From Sulfurimonas sp. HSL-1716 (GTDB lineage: Bacteria > Campylobacterota > Campylobacteria > Campylobacterales > Sulfurimonadaceae), in assembly GCF_039645975.1 (NCBI RefSeq), contig NZ_CP147918.1:1674001-1738000 (forward strand): 64,000 bases of DNA, written 5' to 3'. The notes below the pieces were generated by a model. That model had not been told where the DNA came from. It worked only from the letters and a program-made list of their open reading frames with translations, and did no database searches. Position 1 is the stretch's first letter, and every line of letters begins with the position of its first letter. Made by a program: the position numbers and the translations under genes. Positions 27,482 through 36,644 of this stretch are shown here, piece after piece.

Positions 27482-28198
27482 CTATTTTATAGCGATGAAA
27501 GTCGCGAAATTCCCCCATCTAAATACCGCCTCACAATGAGAAAAGCCGCACTCTTTTGCCATTTTTATGTTTTCTGACTCACTGTAGGGGATCAAAACGT
27601 TCTCTAAAGCTTCCCGCTTTTGCATGATCTCATATTGGGAATAGCCCTGCTCTTTTTTAAAATCGTAATAATAGTCTATCAGCTCTTTATTGAGAAGCTT
27701 ATGTTCGCTTATTATCTTTTCACTGAATATAAACACCCCGTTTTCGTTGAGACTGCCGCAAATCTTTCTTATCAGTTTTTCACGCACCAGCGGACGAACG
27801 AACTGCAGGGTATAGTTACTTATAAAAACATCGGCTTTTTGATAATCGAACTCCAATATGTCGCCTTCGAGAACCTCTATATCCGAATCAAAGGCATCTA
27901 TCTTTTTCTTTGCCTGCTCAAGCATCGCTTTTGAGTTGTCTATGCCAATGAGGCGGACTCTCTCTTTTGAGAGATCTCTTTCTATGCTCAAAAGCGTCGA
28001 AGCGGTCGAACAGCCCAGATCGTAGACAATCGAACCGTTTTTAAGATGCCGGCTGGTGAAATGTTTCGTGATCTCCTGAGATTCTTTGTAAAACGGAACC
28101 GAACGGGAGAGCATATCGTCAAATACGGCTGCGACATCCTCGTCGAACTCAAACTGTTTTTCTATCGGTTTTGTAAAGACTTTATCTTTTTTCATCAT
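27482..28198 (-). CDS. cmoA: carboxy-S-adenosyl-L-methionine synthase
   Basis: A 238-residue methyltransferase-fold enzyme that turns SAM and prephenate into carboxy-SAM for wobble-uridine (cmo5U34) tRNA modification by CmoB. Typical CmoA features are [20 protein letters not shown] at the N-terminus, the SAM motif [22 protein letters not shown] and NYTLQFV. Length is normal. It lies 23 nt after the stop of the secreted-protein gene upstream on the same strand. cmoB is not in the window. Confidence 0.93.
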   Translation of the reverse strand: MMKKDKVFTKPIEKQFEFDEDVAAVFDDMLSRSVPFYKESQEITKHFTSRHLKNGSIVYDLGCSTASTLLSIERDLSKERVRLIGIDNSKAMLEQAKKKIDAFDSDIEVLEGDILEFDYQKADVFISNYTLQFVRPLVREKLIRKICGSLNENGVFIFSEKIISEHKLLNKELIDYYYDFKKEQGYSQYEIMQKREALENVLIPYSESENIKMAKECGFSHCEAVFRWGNFATFIAIK

Positions 28199-28221
28199 CG
28201 CTCTGTCAGGTTCGGATCTGC

Positions 28222-28767
28222 TTATTGAAACCAGTGGCGCTTAATAAGCGTCGCACCCTTGTATTCATCTATCAGCACCTTTTTTACTTCATCGTCCGAG
28301 ACGGACAGAAGAACGCTTTTTCCTCCGTCGTCTATCTTTATCATCTTAGGATTTTTATTGATATATACGAAATTTCCGCTTCCAAGATGCTCGAAAACGA
28401 AAGATAAAATATGGTTTGATTTGGGCAGCTGCAGCGCTTTTAAAGAGATGTCGTCAATCATGAACTGATAGATAAGACGTTTTGAGAGCAGCAAAGAAGC
28501 GAAATAAGACGCCGTCTCTCTGGATTCTTTCGTTGAAACCAGTTTCGACTGCATCGTACCGAGAGGGTTGATATTGTCTATGTTTGCACAGGCGATACCC
28601 ACCATCGAAATGAACAGCTCGTCCTGACGGCCGCCGTAATATTGCTTCAGTCCGTCGGTACAGACAATGTCATATTTTTTATTTTTAAACTCTTTTATAA
28701 ATTCTTCGGTTGTTTTAGCACTTATGTTAACAAAAAAAAGCATACAAATCAAAACGAAATTTCTCAT
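28222..28767 (-). CDS. secreted hypothetical protein
   Basis: A 181-residue protein with a Sec signal ([19 protein letters not shown]). The mature part has two cysteines ([19 protein letters not shown]) that could form a disulfide, and no membrane helix. I do not recognise a family; similar small periplasmic proteins are common in Campylobacterota. It precedes cmoA in a two-gene unit. AAGGAAACC upstream of the ATG is the ribosome binding site. Confidence 0.72.
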   Translation of the reverse strand: MRNFVLICMLFFVNISAKTTEEFIKEFKNKKYDIVCTDGLKQYYGGRQDELFISMVGIACANIDNINPLGTMQSKLVSTKESRETASYFASLLLSKRLIYQFMIDDISLKALQLPKSNHILSFVFEHLGSGNFVYINKNPKMIKIDDGGKSVLLSVSDDEVKKVLIDEYKGATLIKRHWFQ

Positions 28768-28860
28768 AAAGCGGTTTCCTTAATAATTCTTGTGTAAAAT
28801 TATATCTAATTAAAGATAGTTCTCGATACAATCCACATTATTGTTTAAAGTTTGGAATAT

Positions 28861-29511
28861 ATGACAAATAAAAAATTTAGCAACACTGATATCGTCCTTA
28901 TCGATATAATCGGTTTTTCGCACAACACGTCAAAAGAGCAGCTTGAGATCATTACCTATTTGACAAAAAGCTACTCCAAGATGATACGAACACTGCTGAA
29001 CAATTCGCAAATGAGCTTTAGTAAAATGATCGAAGGCATCGTCCCTACCGGCGACGGTTTTTACTGCATCTTAAATCCGAGGCTAAAAGGCTACGGAGTC
29101 ATACTCGGACTCAATTTTATCTATTTTTCAGAGATGATCATCAAAAGAAACAAAAAATTCACGGGAGTAAAAGTAGCAGTTCATGCGGGAGAGGTTTATC
29201 CGTTTACGGACATACTGGGGCACACGAACTTTATCGGTGACGGATTAAACGACTGTTCAAGATATCTGCAGATAAAAAATGTGAGTCCCTCGGCTCTCAT
29301 CGCTTCAAAAGCCGCTTTTGACTCGTTTGAAAAATTTTTGAGTTTTCATCCCGATTTTGAAGAGCTTATGATTGAAAGAGAACTAAAACGCAGCTCTTTA
29401 CAGGAATTTGAGGATAAACATGGTAAAATAAGGGCTACTTATCTCGTTTGGCTAAGACACTCTGGTATAATTAATCCGCCAAATACGAATTTCAACTCTC
29501 TTTTAATGTAA
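28861..29511 (+). CDS. class III nucleotide cyclase-like protein
   Basis: A 216-residue protein resembling a stand-alone class III adenylate/guanylate cyclase domain. VLIDIIGFS (first metal Asp, residue 15) matches F-x-D-I-x-G-F; PTGDGFYCIL (Asp about 65) matches G-D-G/A; AVHAGEVY matches the strand usually written G-I-H-x-G; and FIGDGLNDCSRYLQ keeps the N-x3-R pair (about 129-134). The purine-selecting Lys before GDG is Val here, so substrate or activity may differ. ATG 28861 with GGA 5-6 nt upstream is preferred over TTG 28852. It heads a run with a coiled-coil gene and fapA. Function unproven. Confidence 0.6.
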   Translation: MTNKKFSNTDIVLIDIIGFSHNTSKEQLEIITYLTKSYSKMIRTLLNNSQMSFSKMIEGIVPTGDGFYCILNPRLKGYGVILGLNFIYFSEMIIKRNKKFTGVKVAVHAGEVYPFTDILGHTNFIGDGLNDCSRYLQIKNVSPSALIASKAAFDSFEKFLSFHPDFEELMIERELKRSSLQEFEDKHGKIRATYLVWLRHSGIINPPNTNFNSLLM

Positions 29512-29520
29512 GGAACTAAA

Positions 29521-30207
29521 ATGCGTTTTACAATTGATGAATATTCAAAACAGTTTAAAATGTCCAAAGAGATGATAAACTCAAAACTGCGGTCTAAAAA
29601 ACTAAATTACATCATTGAAAACGGTACGACTTATATCATAGTGACACGAAGTTCGCTCGATCAGGAAAAAAGAGAAGAGATTCATCAGCACAACATGCAA
29701 AAAAAATCACAGGAAACAGCCTCGAACATAACCACTAAAAAAACGACGGTTGGCATGATCTTGTCGCTATATCAAAGAGAGAACGCTCAGCTTAAACAGA
29801 AGATAAAAGAGCTGGAAAAGAAGATAGACTCTCTTGTAGACGACAAAGAGCAGATGCTTAGGGATGAGAGAGACAGGATAGAGACTATCTATGCCTCAAA
29901 AGACGAACAGCTTAAAACCATACTCGAGCTTATCAATAAAAAATTCTTACTCGAACAAAAGACCGAGACCGTACATGAAGTAAGCCTTAGCGAACTTGAT
30001 ACGATAAATGCTTCTATCGACGACAATTTTTCATTTGTAGAACTGAAACATTATCTAAAGACATTGGACATAGAACCGTATCAAAGAAAGATCATCAAAA
30101 GACGATTTTTAGATGCAAGAGAGCATGACATACGAGTCATTGAGCAAAACGGAAAGATCTATCTGGATTTTGCGAAATATGACTATTCAGATCTCTTAAA
30201 GTACTAA
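29521..30207 (+). CDS. HTH-like N-terminus plus coiled-coil protein
   Basis: A 228-residue soluble protein. The first 45 residues (TIDEYSKQFKMSKEMINSKL...) look like a small MerR/excisionase-type helix-turn-helix. Residues about 75-135 are a long coiled coil (QRENAQLKQKIKELEKKIDS and on), and a compact C-terminal domain ends in YDYSDLLKY. It follows the cyclase-like gene by 9 nt and precedes fapA by 22 nt. DNA binding is plausible but unproven. Similar proteins seem limited to Campylobacterota as far as I can recall. A ribosome binding site AAGGAACTAAA stands before the ATG. Confidence 0.68.
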   Translation: MRFTIDEYSKQFKMSKEMINSKLRSKKLNYIIENGTTYIIVTRSSLDQEKREEIHQHNMQKKSQETASNITTKKTTVGMILSLYQRENAQLKQKIKELEKKIDSLVDDKEQMLRDERDRIETIYASKDEQLKTILELINKKFLLEQKTETVHEVSLSELDTINASIDDNFSFVELKHYLKTLDIEPYQRKIIKRRFLDAREHDIRVIEQNGKIYLDFAKYDYSDLLKY

Positions 30208-30229
30208 GATACCATTATTCAGAGAATAG

Positions 30230-31888
30230 ATGCAAAAACCGACACTAACAAGAAATATCGATTCCTTACTCAAAGAGTTTGCATCGGATAACTATACACC
30301 TCTCGACAGCTGTGATTTTAGTCTGGAGGGCACCGTCACATATGTAAAGTACCCCAGTGACGAAAGCTACACAAAAATACCGGATGATCATTATAAACAG
30401 TATTCACAAGATATAAACAATGTAGTAAAAGACAAGATAAACATCAACCAAGTCTATAAAATAACTCTGTTCATAGCACATGAATGTACCATAAAACTTG
30501 AATATAAGATCAATTTCGATGAGTTCAAAACACATCCCAAACTTATCGTTCTTCCGACATCGCATATTCCGTATAAAACGATAAAGCCCAAAGAGCTCTA
30601 TGTACTGTTGATAAGCGAACTCAACAAGATCAAAGCCAAAAACAGAATTCTTGTCAATTTCCATCATAACAAAATGCTTGAAGATCTTAAAAAGTTTGTC
30701 AGACATCTGTATGCGGGAAAATTTGTAAAACCTGTCAAAATACAGCTCTTTGAAGGGATAGAACCCGAACTTTCGATGCAGAGTTCCATAAATCTGATAT
30801 TTAAGAACAAAACCTCTCCCGATCATCAGCTCATAGAGGTCGATAAAGACGAGATCATTTTGGAATATAGAAAACCGATATACGGCTCCAATGGTTTTAA
30901 CTGCTATGGAAAACTGATAGAACACGGTGATCTCGAAGCAAAAAGTTTTGATCTGCAGATAGACGACGAATCTATATATACGGTTGAAAAAGACAACATG
31001 CTTATTTTAAAAAGCAGAAAAAAAGGTTTTGTGGATTATAACGACGGGAAGATCGCCGTCAGCAACGTCGTGAAAGTAAATAAGATAAACCGTATCCAAT
31101 CCAAGATAACAGACGATGAAGACAATGAGATAGAGGTAGTCGTCGCTCAAAACGATATAACAAGGGACAGCGTCGGGGAAGGTGCGGAGATCGTCTCCGA
31201 GCGTATACATATCAACGGTCATACAGGCAGTAAATCTTTGCTAGAAGCCACAGATCTCGTCATAGACGGAGCAACCCACAAAGACTCCAACATATTCGCA
31301 AAAAATGCAAAGATCAACAGACATAAAGGCACCTTAAGATGCAACAAAGCAGAGATAACACTTCTTGAAGGCGGTAAAGTACATGCATCTTATGCCGAAG
31401 TGGGAACTTGTCTTGGAGGAAGTATCTATGCCAGGGACGTGGTCATAGATCATGTCAAAAACAATGTCACCGTTTATGCTTCCAATTCGATAACGGTAAG
31501 GCTTGTCACCGGAGAAGACAACAGCTTTATCATCGACTACAGAAAGATTCCAGTCGTTACAAGTCAGATATCTTTAATAGATGCCGATATAGACGATCTG
31601 AAGTTCAAACTCGAAGATGCTCTAAAAAGTGACAACAACACCGCTGCATCCATAGAGGAGAAGATCGACGAGTTAAAACATGAAAAAGAGCAGATAATAA
31701 GCTCTTCGTTAAAGGCTTCTATCAGTATAAAGAATCCTCTGCGCGGTCTTAATATAATCAAATTCGTTTTCTCCGACAAAGATGAGATACTCTATAAAAC
31801 CTCCCCAAAACAGTACGAGAAATTTTATATCAAACTCGATGATGAAAAAGTAACACTTTATCCGGTAGGTGTCACAAAAAATATCTGA
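30230..31888 (+). CDS. FapA/DUF342 family protein
   Basis: A 552-residue cytoplasmic protein of the FapA (flagellar assembly protein A, DUF342) family. The middle part (about 225-430) is a right-handed parallel beta-helix rich in short beta repeats (VSERIHINGHTG, ATDLVIDGATHKDSNIFAKN, GGSIYARDVVIDHV), followed by a coiled coil (about 455-500) and a small end domain. FapA of Vibrio vulnificus helps the polar localisation of the flagellum, but DUF342 proteins vary in role. No membrane segment. Third gene of the trio that starts with the cyclase-like gene. Confidence 0.8.
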   Translation: MQKPTLTRNIDSLLKEFASDNYTPLDSCDFSLEGTVTYVKYPSDESYTKIPDDHYKQYSQDINNVVKDKININQVYKITLFIAHECTIKLEYKINFDEFKTHPKLIVLPTSHIPYKTIKPKELYVLLISELNKIKAKNRILVNFHHNKMLEDLKKFVRHLYAGKFVKPVKIQLFEGIEPELSMQSSINLIFKNKTSPDHQLIEVDKDEIILEYRKPIYGSNGFNCYGKLIEHGDLEAKSFDLQIDDESIYTVEKDNMLILKSRKKGFVDYNDGKIAVSNVVKVNKINRIQSKITDDEDNEIEVVVAQNDITRDSVGEGAEIVSERIHINGHTGSKSLLEATDLVIDGATHKDSNIFAKNAKINRHKGTLRCNKAEITLLEGGKVHASYAEVGTCLGGSIYARDVVIDHVKNNVTVYASNSITVRLVTGEDNSFIIDYRKIPVVTSQISLIDADIDDLKFKLEDALKSDNNTAASIEEKIDELKHEKEQIISSSLKASISIKNPLRGLNIIKFVFSDKDEILYKTSPKQYEKFYIKLDDEKVTLYPVGVTKNI

Positions 31889-32125
31889 CGCTTCTGCCCC
31901 CTTCTCTCTTTTAATCTTAGAACTTCGACAAAACTGCATCGATTGAAATTTTTTAAAATCTCTTCAGAATTTTTTTTATAAATTAAATACGTTTTTCCGT
32001 ATACAATATACTTTTAATACATTATAATATACTTATTTCATTATAATTAATTCTATTAAATGTATATTTTATACTATTAATATAGTTTTTTATATTTATT
32101 TTCGTATAATTTAAGCTTTAATCTG
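31889..32125. other. very A+T-rich intergenic region
   Basis: About 237 bases made almost only of A and T, with many overlapping TATAAT- and TATACTT-like hexamers and no ORF of note. It separates fapA from a small HTH gene. It may hold several promoters or a nucleoid-protein binding zone, as HU itself is encoded 0.6 kb downstream. Confidence 0.45.
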
Positions 32126-32131
32126 TATAAT
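32126..32131 (+). promoter_or_regulatory. -10 box for leaderless HTH-gene transcript
   Basis: TATAAT, then 7 nt (AGTGGCT), then ATG at 32139; no ribosome binding site. Best example of the spacing shared with the boxes at 16350, 25219 and 54272. Confidence 0.5.
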
Positions 32132-32138
32132 AGTGGCT

Positions 32139-32381
32139 ATGGAAATCATCGATCTGTTTAATATTCTTCACAATGCCGTCGAAGCTCGGTACAACGGTAA
32201 AAAGATATCTCAAAAAGATATGGCTAAAAAATTAGGCATACCTATGAGAACATATCAGGACTGGAGGCTTGGAAATACAAAGCCTCAGGCCTCGGCAGCC
32301 GTTATCAAGATGTTAGGATATTTGGAAGACGATGAGATCATAAGAGTAGTCAGAAAAATAAATAAGCTTGGAGACAATTAA
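32139..32381 (+). CDS. small helix-turn-helix DNA-binding protein
   Basis: An 80-residue XRE/lambda-repressor-like protein. The HTH is ISQKDMAKKLGIPMRTYQDW followed by RLGNTKPQ, a typical recognition helix for a Cro/C1 fold. A GTG at 32133 would add two residues, but ATG 32139 lies 7 nt after TATAAT. The next gene starts 1 nt after its stop and uses GGAG inside this gene as ribosome binding site, so the two are one unit. Target unknown; it may regulate its own operon or the downstream HU gene. Confidence 0.75.
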   Translation: MEIIDLFNILHNAVEARYNGKKISQKDMAKKLGIPMRTYQDWRLGNTKPQASAAVIKMLGYLEDDEIIRVVRKINKLGDN

Positions 32382-32382
32382 G

Positions 32383-32616
32383 ATGAATACATTAACCGAA
32401 AAAGAGAAAAGCGGACTTGAGGATGTGTTTAATTCAATTCATGTAGATAAAACAAAACACTCCATAAGTACCTATTTATCCTCGTTTTTACTGGTGGACA
32501 AGAATGTGTTTAAGCCTAAAATGCTTAGTTTCAAACTAAAAAAGAGTACTAAATTAACTAAAATATCACAATTATTTACAAATTATGTAAGAAAGAAGAA
32601 AAATTTAAGCAAATAA
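32383..32616 (+). CDS. small basic hypothetical protein
   Basis: A 77-residue protein, Lys-rich towards the end (SQLFTNYVRKKKNLSK). It has no signal peptide or membrane helix and no family I recognise. The frame starts at TTG 32368 inside the HTH gene, but ATG 32383 with GGAG 9 nt upstream is the likelier start. Coupling to the HTH gene suggests a shared role, perhaps DNA- or RNA-related given its charge. Confidence 0.6.
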   Translation: MNTLTEKEKSGLEDVFNSIHVDKTKHSISTYLSSFLLVDKNVFKPKMLSFKLKKSTKLTKISQLFTNYVRKKKNLSK

Positions 32617-32621
32617 ATTAT

Positions 32622-32670
32622 AAAGTATAGCTAGCTGAATCACTAGTAAGTGCCTTTAATACTATACTTT
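32622..32670. promoter_or_regulatory. inverted repeat upstream of HU gene
   Basis: AAAGTATAG (32622-32630) and CTATACTTT (32662-32670) are perfect 9-bp inverted repeats, 31 nt apart, with palindrome GCTAGC between them. They lie 50-100 nt before the HU start. They could form an operator pair or a weak hairpin ending the upstream transcript. Confidence 0.45.
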
Positions 32671-32721
32671 TAGGGCCATTTACAGTGCATCGCGATCTTC
32701 AAATAAATTAAGGGTGGATGA

Positions 32722-33006
32722 ATGAATAAGGCACAATTCGTTGAATTAGTTCAAAAAAGTGGTAGCTACAAAACTAAAGTTGAAGCTGAAAATGCAATAA
32801 AAGCTTTCACAGAAGCTGTAACGGAAGCGTTGGTTGCTAAAGAAGATGTATCTCTTGTCGGATTTGGTAGTTTTGGTGCTGCTCTTCAAAAAGGAAAAAG
32901 TGGTAAAGTTCCTGGTACTAACAAAACTTATACTACTCAAGATAAAATGGTTCCTAAATTTAAAGCTGGAAAAGGTCTTAAAGACCGTATCTCTGCTGGC
33001 AAATAA
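32722..33006 (+). CDS. hup: HU-family DNA-binding protein
   Basis: A 94-residue histone-like protein that bends DNA as a dimer. It has MNKAQFVELV at the N-terminus, VGFGSFGAA at the saddle, and the DNA-binding arm GKVPGTNKTYTTQDKMVPKFKAGK with the intercalating Pro in GKVPGTN. Length is typical. The TAAGGGTGG stretch upstream of the ATG is a strong ribosome binding site, fitting high expression. A stable hairpin follows the stop. Confidence 0.93.
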   Translation: MNKAQFVELVQKSGSYKTKVEAENAIKAFTEAVTEALVAKEDVSLVGFGSFGAALQKGKSGKVPGTNKTYTTQDKMVPKFKAGKGLKDRISAGK

Positions 33007-33016
33007 CTCTTTTTTT

Positions 33017-33039
33017 AATGCCGCTGATATAGCGGCATT
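33017..33039 (+). terminator. hairpin after HU gene
   Basis: AATGCCGCT-GATAT-AGCGGCATT is a perfect 9-bp stem with a 5-nt loop, 10 nt after the HU stop. A run of seven T lies before it rather than after it, so it may act as an RNA 3'-end stabiliser more than a classic intrinsic terminator. Confidence 0.6.
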
Positions 33040-33114
33040 GTCATCTTCGTATGATTAGTTTAGTATTTTATGAAATATTAACCTTGTCATACAAATCTCT
33101 TATGAAGTCATAAA

Positions 33115-34536
33115 ATGTTTTCCTCTCTCTTTTCAAATCTTTTTCCTAAAAACAAAAATTTGCTCAAAGTACCTGATTCCATATTGGTAAACAAAGTACA
33201 AGAGTGCGCACATGAAAATTCGCTTTATATTTTCAAAGACGCCAAGATCTTTCATCATGCGGATATACTGGATATTCCGCTGTTGGTCGTAGATCCTAAA
33301 AGAGGCATATATATCTTTGAGTATAAGACGTGGTGCTACAATGAGATAAAAAGCCTTAAAGCTGCCAAATCATCGCAGCAGGATTCTTCAAAAAACTCCC
33401 TTGCTTTTGAATCGAAACAAAAGTATATAAAAAGAAGGTTCAACGAGATTCTTAACAACGATGGAGCCGATATATTTAACTTCGTTCTGATGGAAAACCT
33501 TACAAAAGAGGAGTTTGAACGTCTCGACAGCTCATTTCATGAGTTGATACCTCAAAGCAGAACGCTTTTTAGTTCCGATTCCGTAAATGAGATCAAAGAG
33601 AAGCTCTTCGGTGTTTCTGACAAAAAACATGATATTTTAGATATCAATAGTATCATCTCGACTCTATTCGTCCAAAATACTATCATCTGTGAAGATCACT
33701 CCATACAGATAACCTCCGACGATCAAAATGCGATCATACGTCATGATTTTCGCGGTATAAACTTTATATCGGCAAAAGACTGTTCGGGAAAAACAAGCAC
33801 TATTCTTTTAAAAGCCGTATACGAGCACCTGCTGAACAAAGAAAAAAATATCTGTATTATTGAACCGACGAATATCGCTTGTGAACTTTTTAAGCAGAAA
33901 CTTTTATATCTGGTAGAGCACTCTATCGTCGAAGTCGACTTTTCAAAGATTTCGGTTATTACGACACATGATTTTAAAAATAAAAAAACGGACTATATTC
34001 TTGTAGACAATGCTTCAATGCTCAATAAAAGTTTTTTGGATTATCTGACAAGCCTGAAAAAAGATACTGTGATTTTTGAAAATCACGACGAATTAAAAAC
34101 ATACAGATTCTCATTAAACAACAACTACAGAGCTCAATCTACGATAGAGCTCTTAAACGGCAACCCATATGCTTTGACATTTGTGAATATACGAAGACTT
34201 TTAGAAAAAGGTGTTCTTCCTAAAGATATTCTCATAATAACTACAGAAGACGACGACAGATATAAAATTCTTGAAGATCTGCACTCTTTTGTCGAAGACG
34301 TACCAGTGATCTTAGATCCGTTTGAGACTATAAACAATCAGGAATTAGGCCATATCCTTATAGCCAACTACGATGAGATATTCGGTTTTTCAAGAGATTA
34401 TGTATTTATATTTGATCCTAAAGATATAGAGACGAATATCATAAATTTTATATTTTCAAGAGCCGGTAAAAAAACATTTGTAATATATGACCAAGACAAT
34501 AAGCTTATAGGAAAAATGGATGCAAAAGATATCTAA
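33115..34536 (+). CDS. NERD nuclease-like domain plus degenerate UvrD-type helicase
   Basis: A 473-residue protein. Residues about 20-130 look like a NERD (nuclease-related) domain: [23 protein letters not shown] matches its D...E-x-K core. Then come traces of an SF1 helicase in the right order: P-loop [11 protein letters not shown] (about 218-228, first Gly replaced by Ala), Walker B-like YILVDNAS (about 297; usual DE is DN), NNNYRAQS (about 335, UvrD motif N-Y-R-S) and [12 protein letters not shown] (motif VI-like). Loss of the Walker B Glu suggests weak or no ATPase. The end overlaps msrB by 17 nt. A role in DNA processing is inferred only. Confidence 0.6.
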   Translation: MFSSLFSNLFPKNKNLLKVPDSILVNKVQECAHENSLYIFKDAKIFHHADILDIPLLVVDPKRGIYIFEYKTWCYNEIKSLKAAKSSQQDSSKNSLAFESKQKYIKRRFNEILNNDGADIFNFVLMENLTKEEFERLDSSFHELIPQSRTLFSSDSVNEIKEKLFGVSDKKHDILDINSIISTLFVQNTIICEDHSIQITSDDQNAIIRHDFRGINFISAKDCSGKTSTILLKAVYEHLLNKEKNICIIEPTNIACELFKQKLLYLVEHSIVEVDFSKISVITTHDFKNKKTDYILVDNASMLNKSFLDYLTSLKKDTVIFENHDELKTYRFSLNNNYRAQSTIELLNGNPYALTFVNIRRLLEKGVLPKDILIITTEDDDRYKILEDLHSFVEDVPVILDPFETINNQELGHILIANYDEIFGFSRDYVFIFDPKDIETNIINFIFSRAGKKTFVIYDQDNKLIGKMDAKDI

Positions 34537-34912
34537 AACAGACAAAGAGTGGAAAGAACAATTGTCTGCCGAAGCATACGAAGTGTGCAGAGCGCATGGA
34601 ACAGAAGCGCCTTTTAGCGGCAAGTTTTATGATTTTAAGGGTGATGGCATTTACAGATGTATCTGCTGCGGCCAAGAACTCTTTGACAGCAGCACAAAAT
34701 ACGATTCAAAAACGGGATGGCCAAGTTTTTATGAAACTGTTCGAGACGAAGCCGTTGTCGAAGAAAAAGACACCTCATACGGCATGACAAGAGTCGAAGT
34801 GAAATGCTCTAAATGCGATGCACATTTGGGGCATGTCTTTGCCGACGGTCCTATGCCTACAGGGCTTAGATACTGCATAAACTCGGTTTGCCTGGAATTT
34901 AAAGAGAGATGA
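34520..34912 (+). CDS. msrB: peptide-methionine (R)-S-oxide reductase
   Basis: A 130-residue MsrB that reduces methionine-R-sulfoxide in proteins. It has the zinc cysteines YRCICCGQ and [10 protein letters not shown], the substrate motifs [12 protein letters not shown] and [19 protein letters not shown], with the catalytic Cys in RYCINS. No signal peptide, so it is cytoplasmic. Its ATG lies inside the end of the NERD gene in another frame, suggesting translational coupling. msrA is not fused here and not seen in the window. Confidence 0.94.
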   Translation: MQKISKTDKEWKEQLSAEAYEVCRAHGTEAPFSGKFYDFKGDGIYRCICCGQELFDSSTKYDSKTGWPSFYETVRDEAVVEEKDTSYGMTRVEVKCSKCDAHLGHVFADGPMPTGLRYCINSVCLEFKER

Positions 34913-34997
34913 TCTTCAAAGTATTTTCCATCGGATAATTTTTTTATTTATACCGCTTATTTGATATAATGCCCAAAAAAATACGGAGAACGAAACT

Positions 34998-35531
34998 ATG
35001 AAAAAAATCCTACTCTCGCTGCTGCTGAGCTTTTCTTATCTTATGGCAGGCAACCCGATAGCCGTACTTCAAACGACACAGGGCAATATAGAGCTTGAAC
35101 TCTATCCCGATGCCGCACCGAAAGCCGTTGAAAATTTTATGACCCATATAAAAGAGGGTTATTACGATCATGTGGCTTTTCACAGAATCATACGCGATTT
35201 TATGATCCAAGGCGGAGATCCGACTGAAACGGGCCGCGGAGGGGAATCTATATGGAAAAAACCTTTTAAAGACGAGTTCAAACCAGGATATGCTTTTGAT
35301 GACGCGGGGGTGCTGGCAATGGCAAATGCAGGACCAAACACGAACGGAAGCCAGTTTTTTATCACGACTGCAAGAACCTCTTGGCTCAACGGACATCACA
35401 CTATCTTTGGTCATGTCGTCGGTTCTATGGACGCGCTTATGAAATTAAACAAGGTTCCTACTTCGGGAAGATACGGAGGAGACAGACCTTTGGAGCGCCA
35501 AGAGATCATAAAGGCGTATATTAAAAAATAG
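34998..35531 (+). CDS. secreted cyclophilin-type peptidyl-prolyl isomerase
   Basis: A 177-residue protein with a Sec signal (MKKILLSLLLSFSYLMAGN) followed by a cyclophilin fold: VAFHRIIRDFMIQGGDPTETG, ANAGPNTNGSQFFIT and HHTIFGHVVGSMDAL hold the catalytic Arg, Gln and His positions. It works in the periplasm like PpiA. TATAAT about 30 nt upstream and CGGAGA before the ATG give a normal leadered gene. Confidence 0.92.
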   Translation: MKKILLSLLLSFSYLMAGNPIAVLQTTQGNIELELYPDAAPKAVENFMTHIKEGYYDHVAFHRIIRDFMIQGGDPTETGRGGESIWKKPFKDEFKPGYAFDDAGVLAMANAGPNTNGSQFFITTARTSWLNGHHTIFGHVVGSMDALMKLNKVPTSGRYGGDRPLERQEIIKAYIKK

Positions 35532-35608
35532 TCTCGCTCAAACATGTCTAAGAGCGTTATCCTTGGATATGTTTGATCATCGCTTTCATCAACCGCAGTT
35601 AGATAAAG

Positions 35609-35941
35609 TTACTCTTCGGAATACCTGCTTTGGCTGAACTGTTTCATCCTGAGAGGATATCTCAATTTGTCTTGACGCATCTTTTTATACAGTTTGTCTT
35701 TCATAACGCTCAGTTCTTTGGCATCTACTTCAAAAAACTCCATCATCTTCTTATCCGAAACGTTTGCACTGTCCATCGTAAAAAGTCTCAGCTCTTTTTT
35801 CGTGAGTTTTCTTTTTAAGAGTGCGTACAGCTCTTTTTCATCATCTATTATCAAAGCCGGATCGACTTCATAAAACCTGCTTATCACTTCTCTTATGGAC
35901 ATATCCTCATGATACTGCTTCCATACCGAATTTTCTAACAT
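35609..35941 (-). CDS. hypothetical protein with sigma-like helical C-terminus
   Basis: A 110-residue helical cytoplasmic protein, strongly charged. The second half (LTKKELRLFTMDSANVSDKK to MKDKLYKKMRQDKLR) recalls a sigma region 4-type helix-turn-helix, but the match is loose. It ends 8 nt after the serB start on the same strand with its own start upstream of... the serB stop lies at 35950, so serB is read first and this gene second. Function unknown. Confidence 0.62.
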   Translation of the reverse strand: MLENSVWKQYHEDMSIREVISRFYEVDPALIIDDEKELYALLKRKLTKKELRLFTMDSANVSDKKMMEFFEVDAKELSVMKDKLYKKMRQDKLRYPLRMKQFSQSRYSEE

Positions 35942-35949
35942 CTTTTTCC

Positions 35950-36570
35950 TTATATCTTCTCTAGTATCTTTGTCAGATCTTTTGTATCGATTATGATCGT
36001 CGATTCTTTTTTAAGTATCTCTTTTGCACAAAACGCGACACGCGTACCTGCATGGGCAAACATTGACAGATCGTTCGCTCCGTCGCCCACGACCATCGTC
36101 TCCTCTTCGTTTACACCAAGCAGGTTCTGCAAACGTACCAGCATATCGCCTTTTGAAAAGTTAAACATCATATCACCGCCGACCAAGCCCGTCAATACAC
36201 CCTCTTTATGATGAAGCGCATTCGAGAAATCCGCATCATATCCGAGAATATCTTTCGCATACGTTGTAGCCGTTCTAAAACCACCGCTAAAGCAGACTAC
36301 TTTCATGCCGCGCTGTTTCAACTCTTTTATCGTTTCGACCGCACCGTTCATATATGGCAGCGAATGGCTGATCTCTTCGACTTTTTTATACGGAAGTCCT
36401 TTTAAAAGAGAAACTCTTTCTTGAAGACTTTCAAAAAAATCTATCTCGCCGTTCATGGCGCGTTCGGTAATAGTCGCGACTCTTTCTCCGATGCCGAGTT
36501 CCCTGGCAAAAAAGTCTATCGTCTCGCCATCCATCAATGTCGAATCAAAATCAAACACAGCTAACTTCAA
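35950..36570 (-). CDS. serB: phosphoserine phosphatase
   Basis: A 206-residue HAD-family phosphatase that makes L-serine from O-phosphoserine. The nucleophile motif is FDFDSTLMDGE at the N-terminus, motif II is CFSGGF near residue 93, and motif III/IV is VVGDGANDLSMF near 160. It is shorter than the ACT-domain form, as common in this phylum. The start is a TTG (36570) with only a weak GTGAG upstream; no in-frame ATG lies before the HAD motif. It is divergent from metF. Confidence 0.92.
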   Translation of the reverse strand: MKLAVFDFDSTLMDGETIDFFARELGIGERVATITERAMNGEIDFFESLQERVSLLKGLPYKKVEEISHSLPYMNGAVETIKELKQRGMKVVCFSGGFRTATTYAKDILGYDADFSNALHHKEGVLTGLVGGDMMFNFSKGDMLVRLQNLLGVNEEETMVVGDGANDLSMFAHAGTRVAFCAKEILKKESTIIIDTKDLTKILEKI

Positions 36571-36644
36571 ATTTCACTCACTTTAGTTATAATTACGCAA
36601 TTATACAATAGAGTTTGCCCAAACCTCTTATCTTAGGAATATAT

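Noticed and set aside
33101-33115. Leaderless start for the NERD gene (TATGAA, 8 nt, ATG)
   Set aside because: Poor -10 match, and GAAG at 33104 might serve as a weak ribosome binding site; not counted with the four clear cases.
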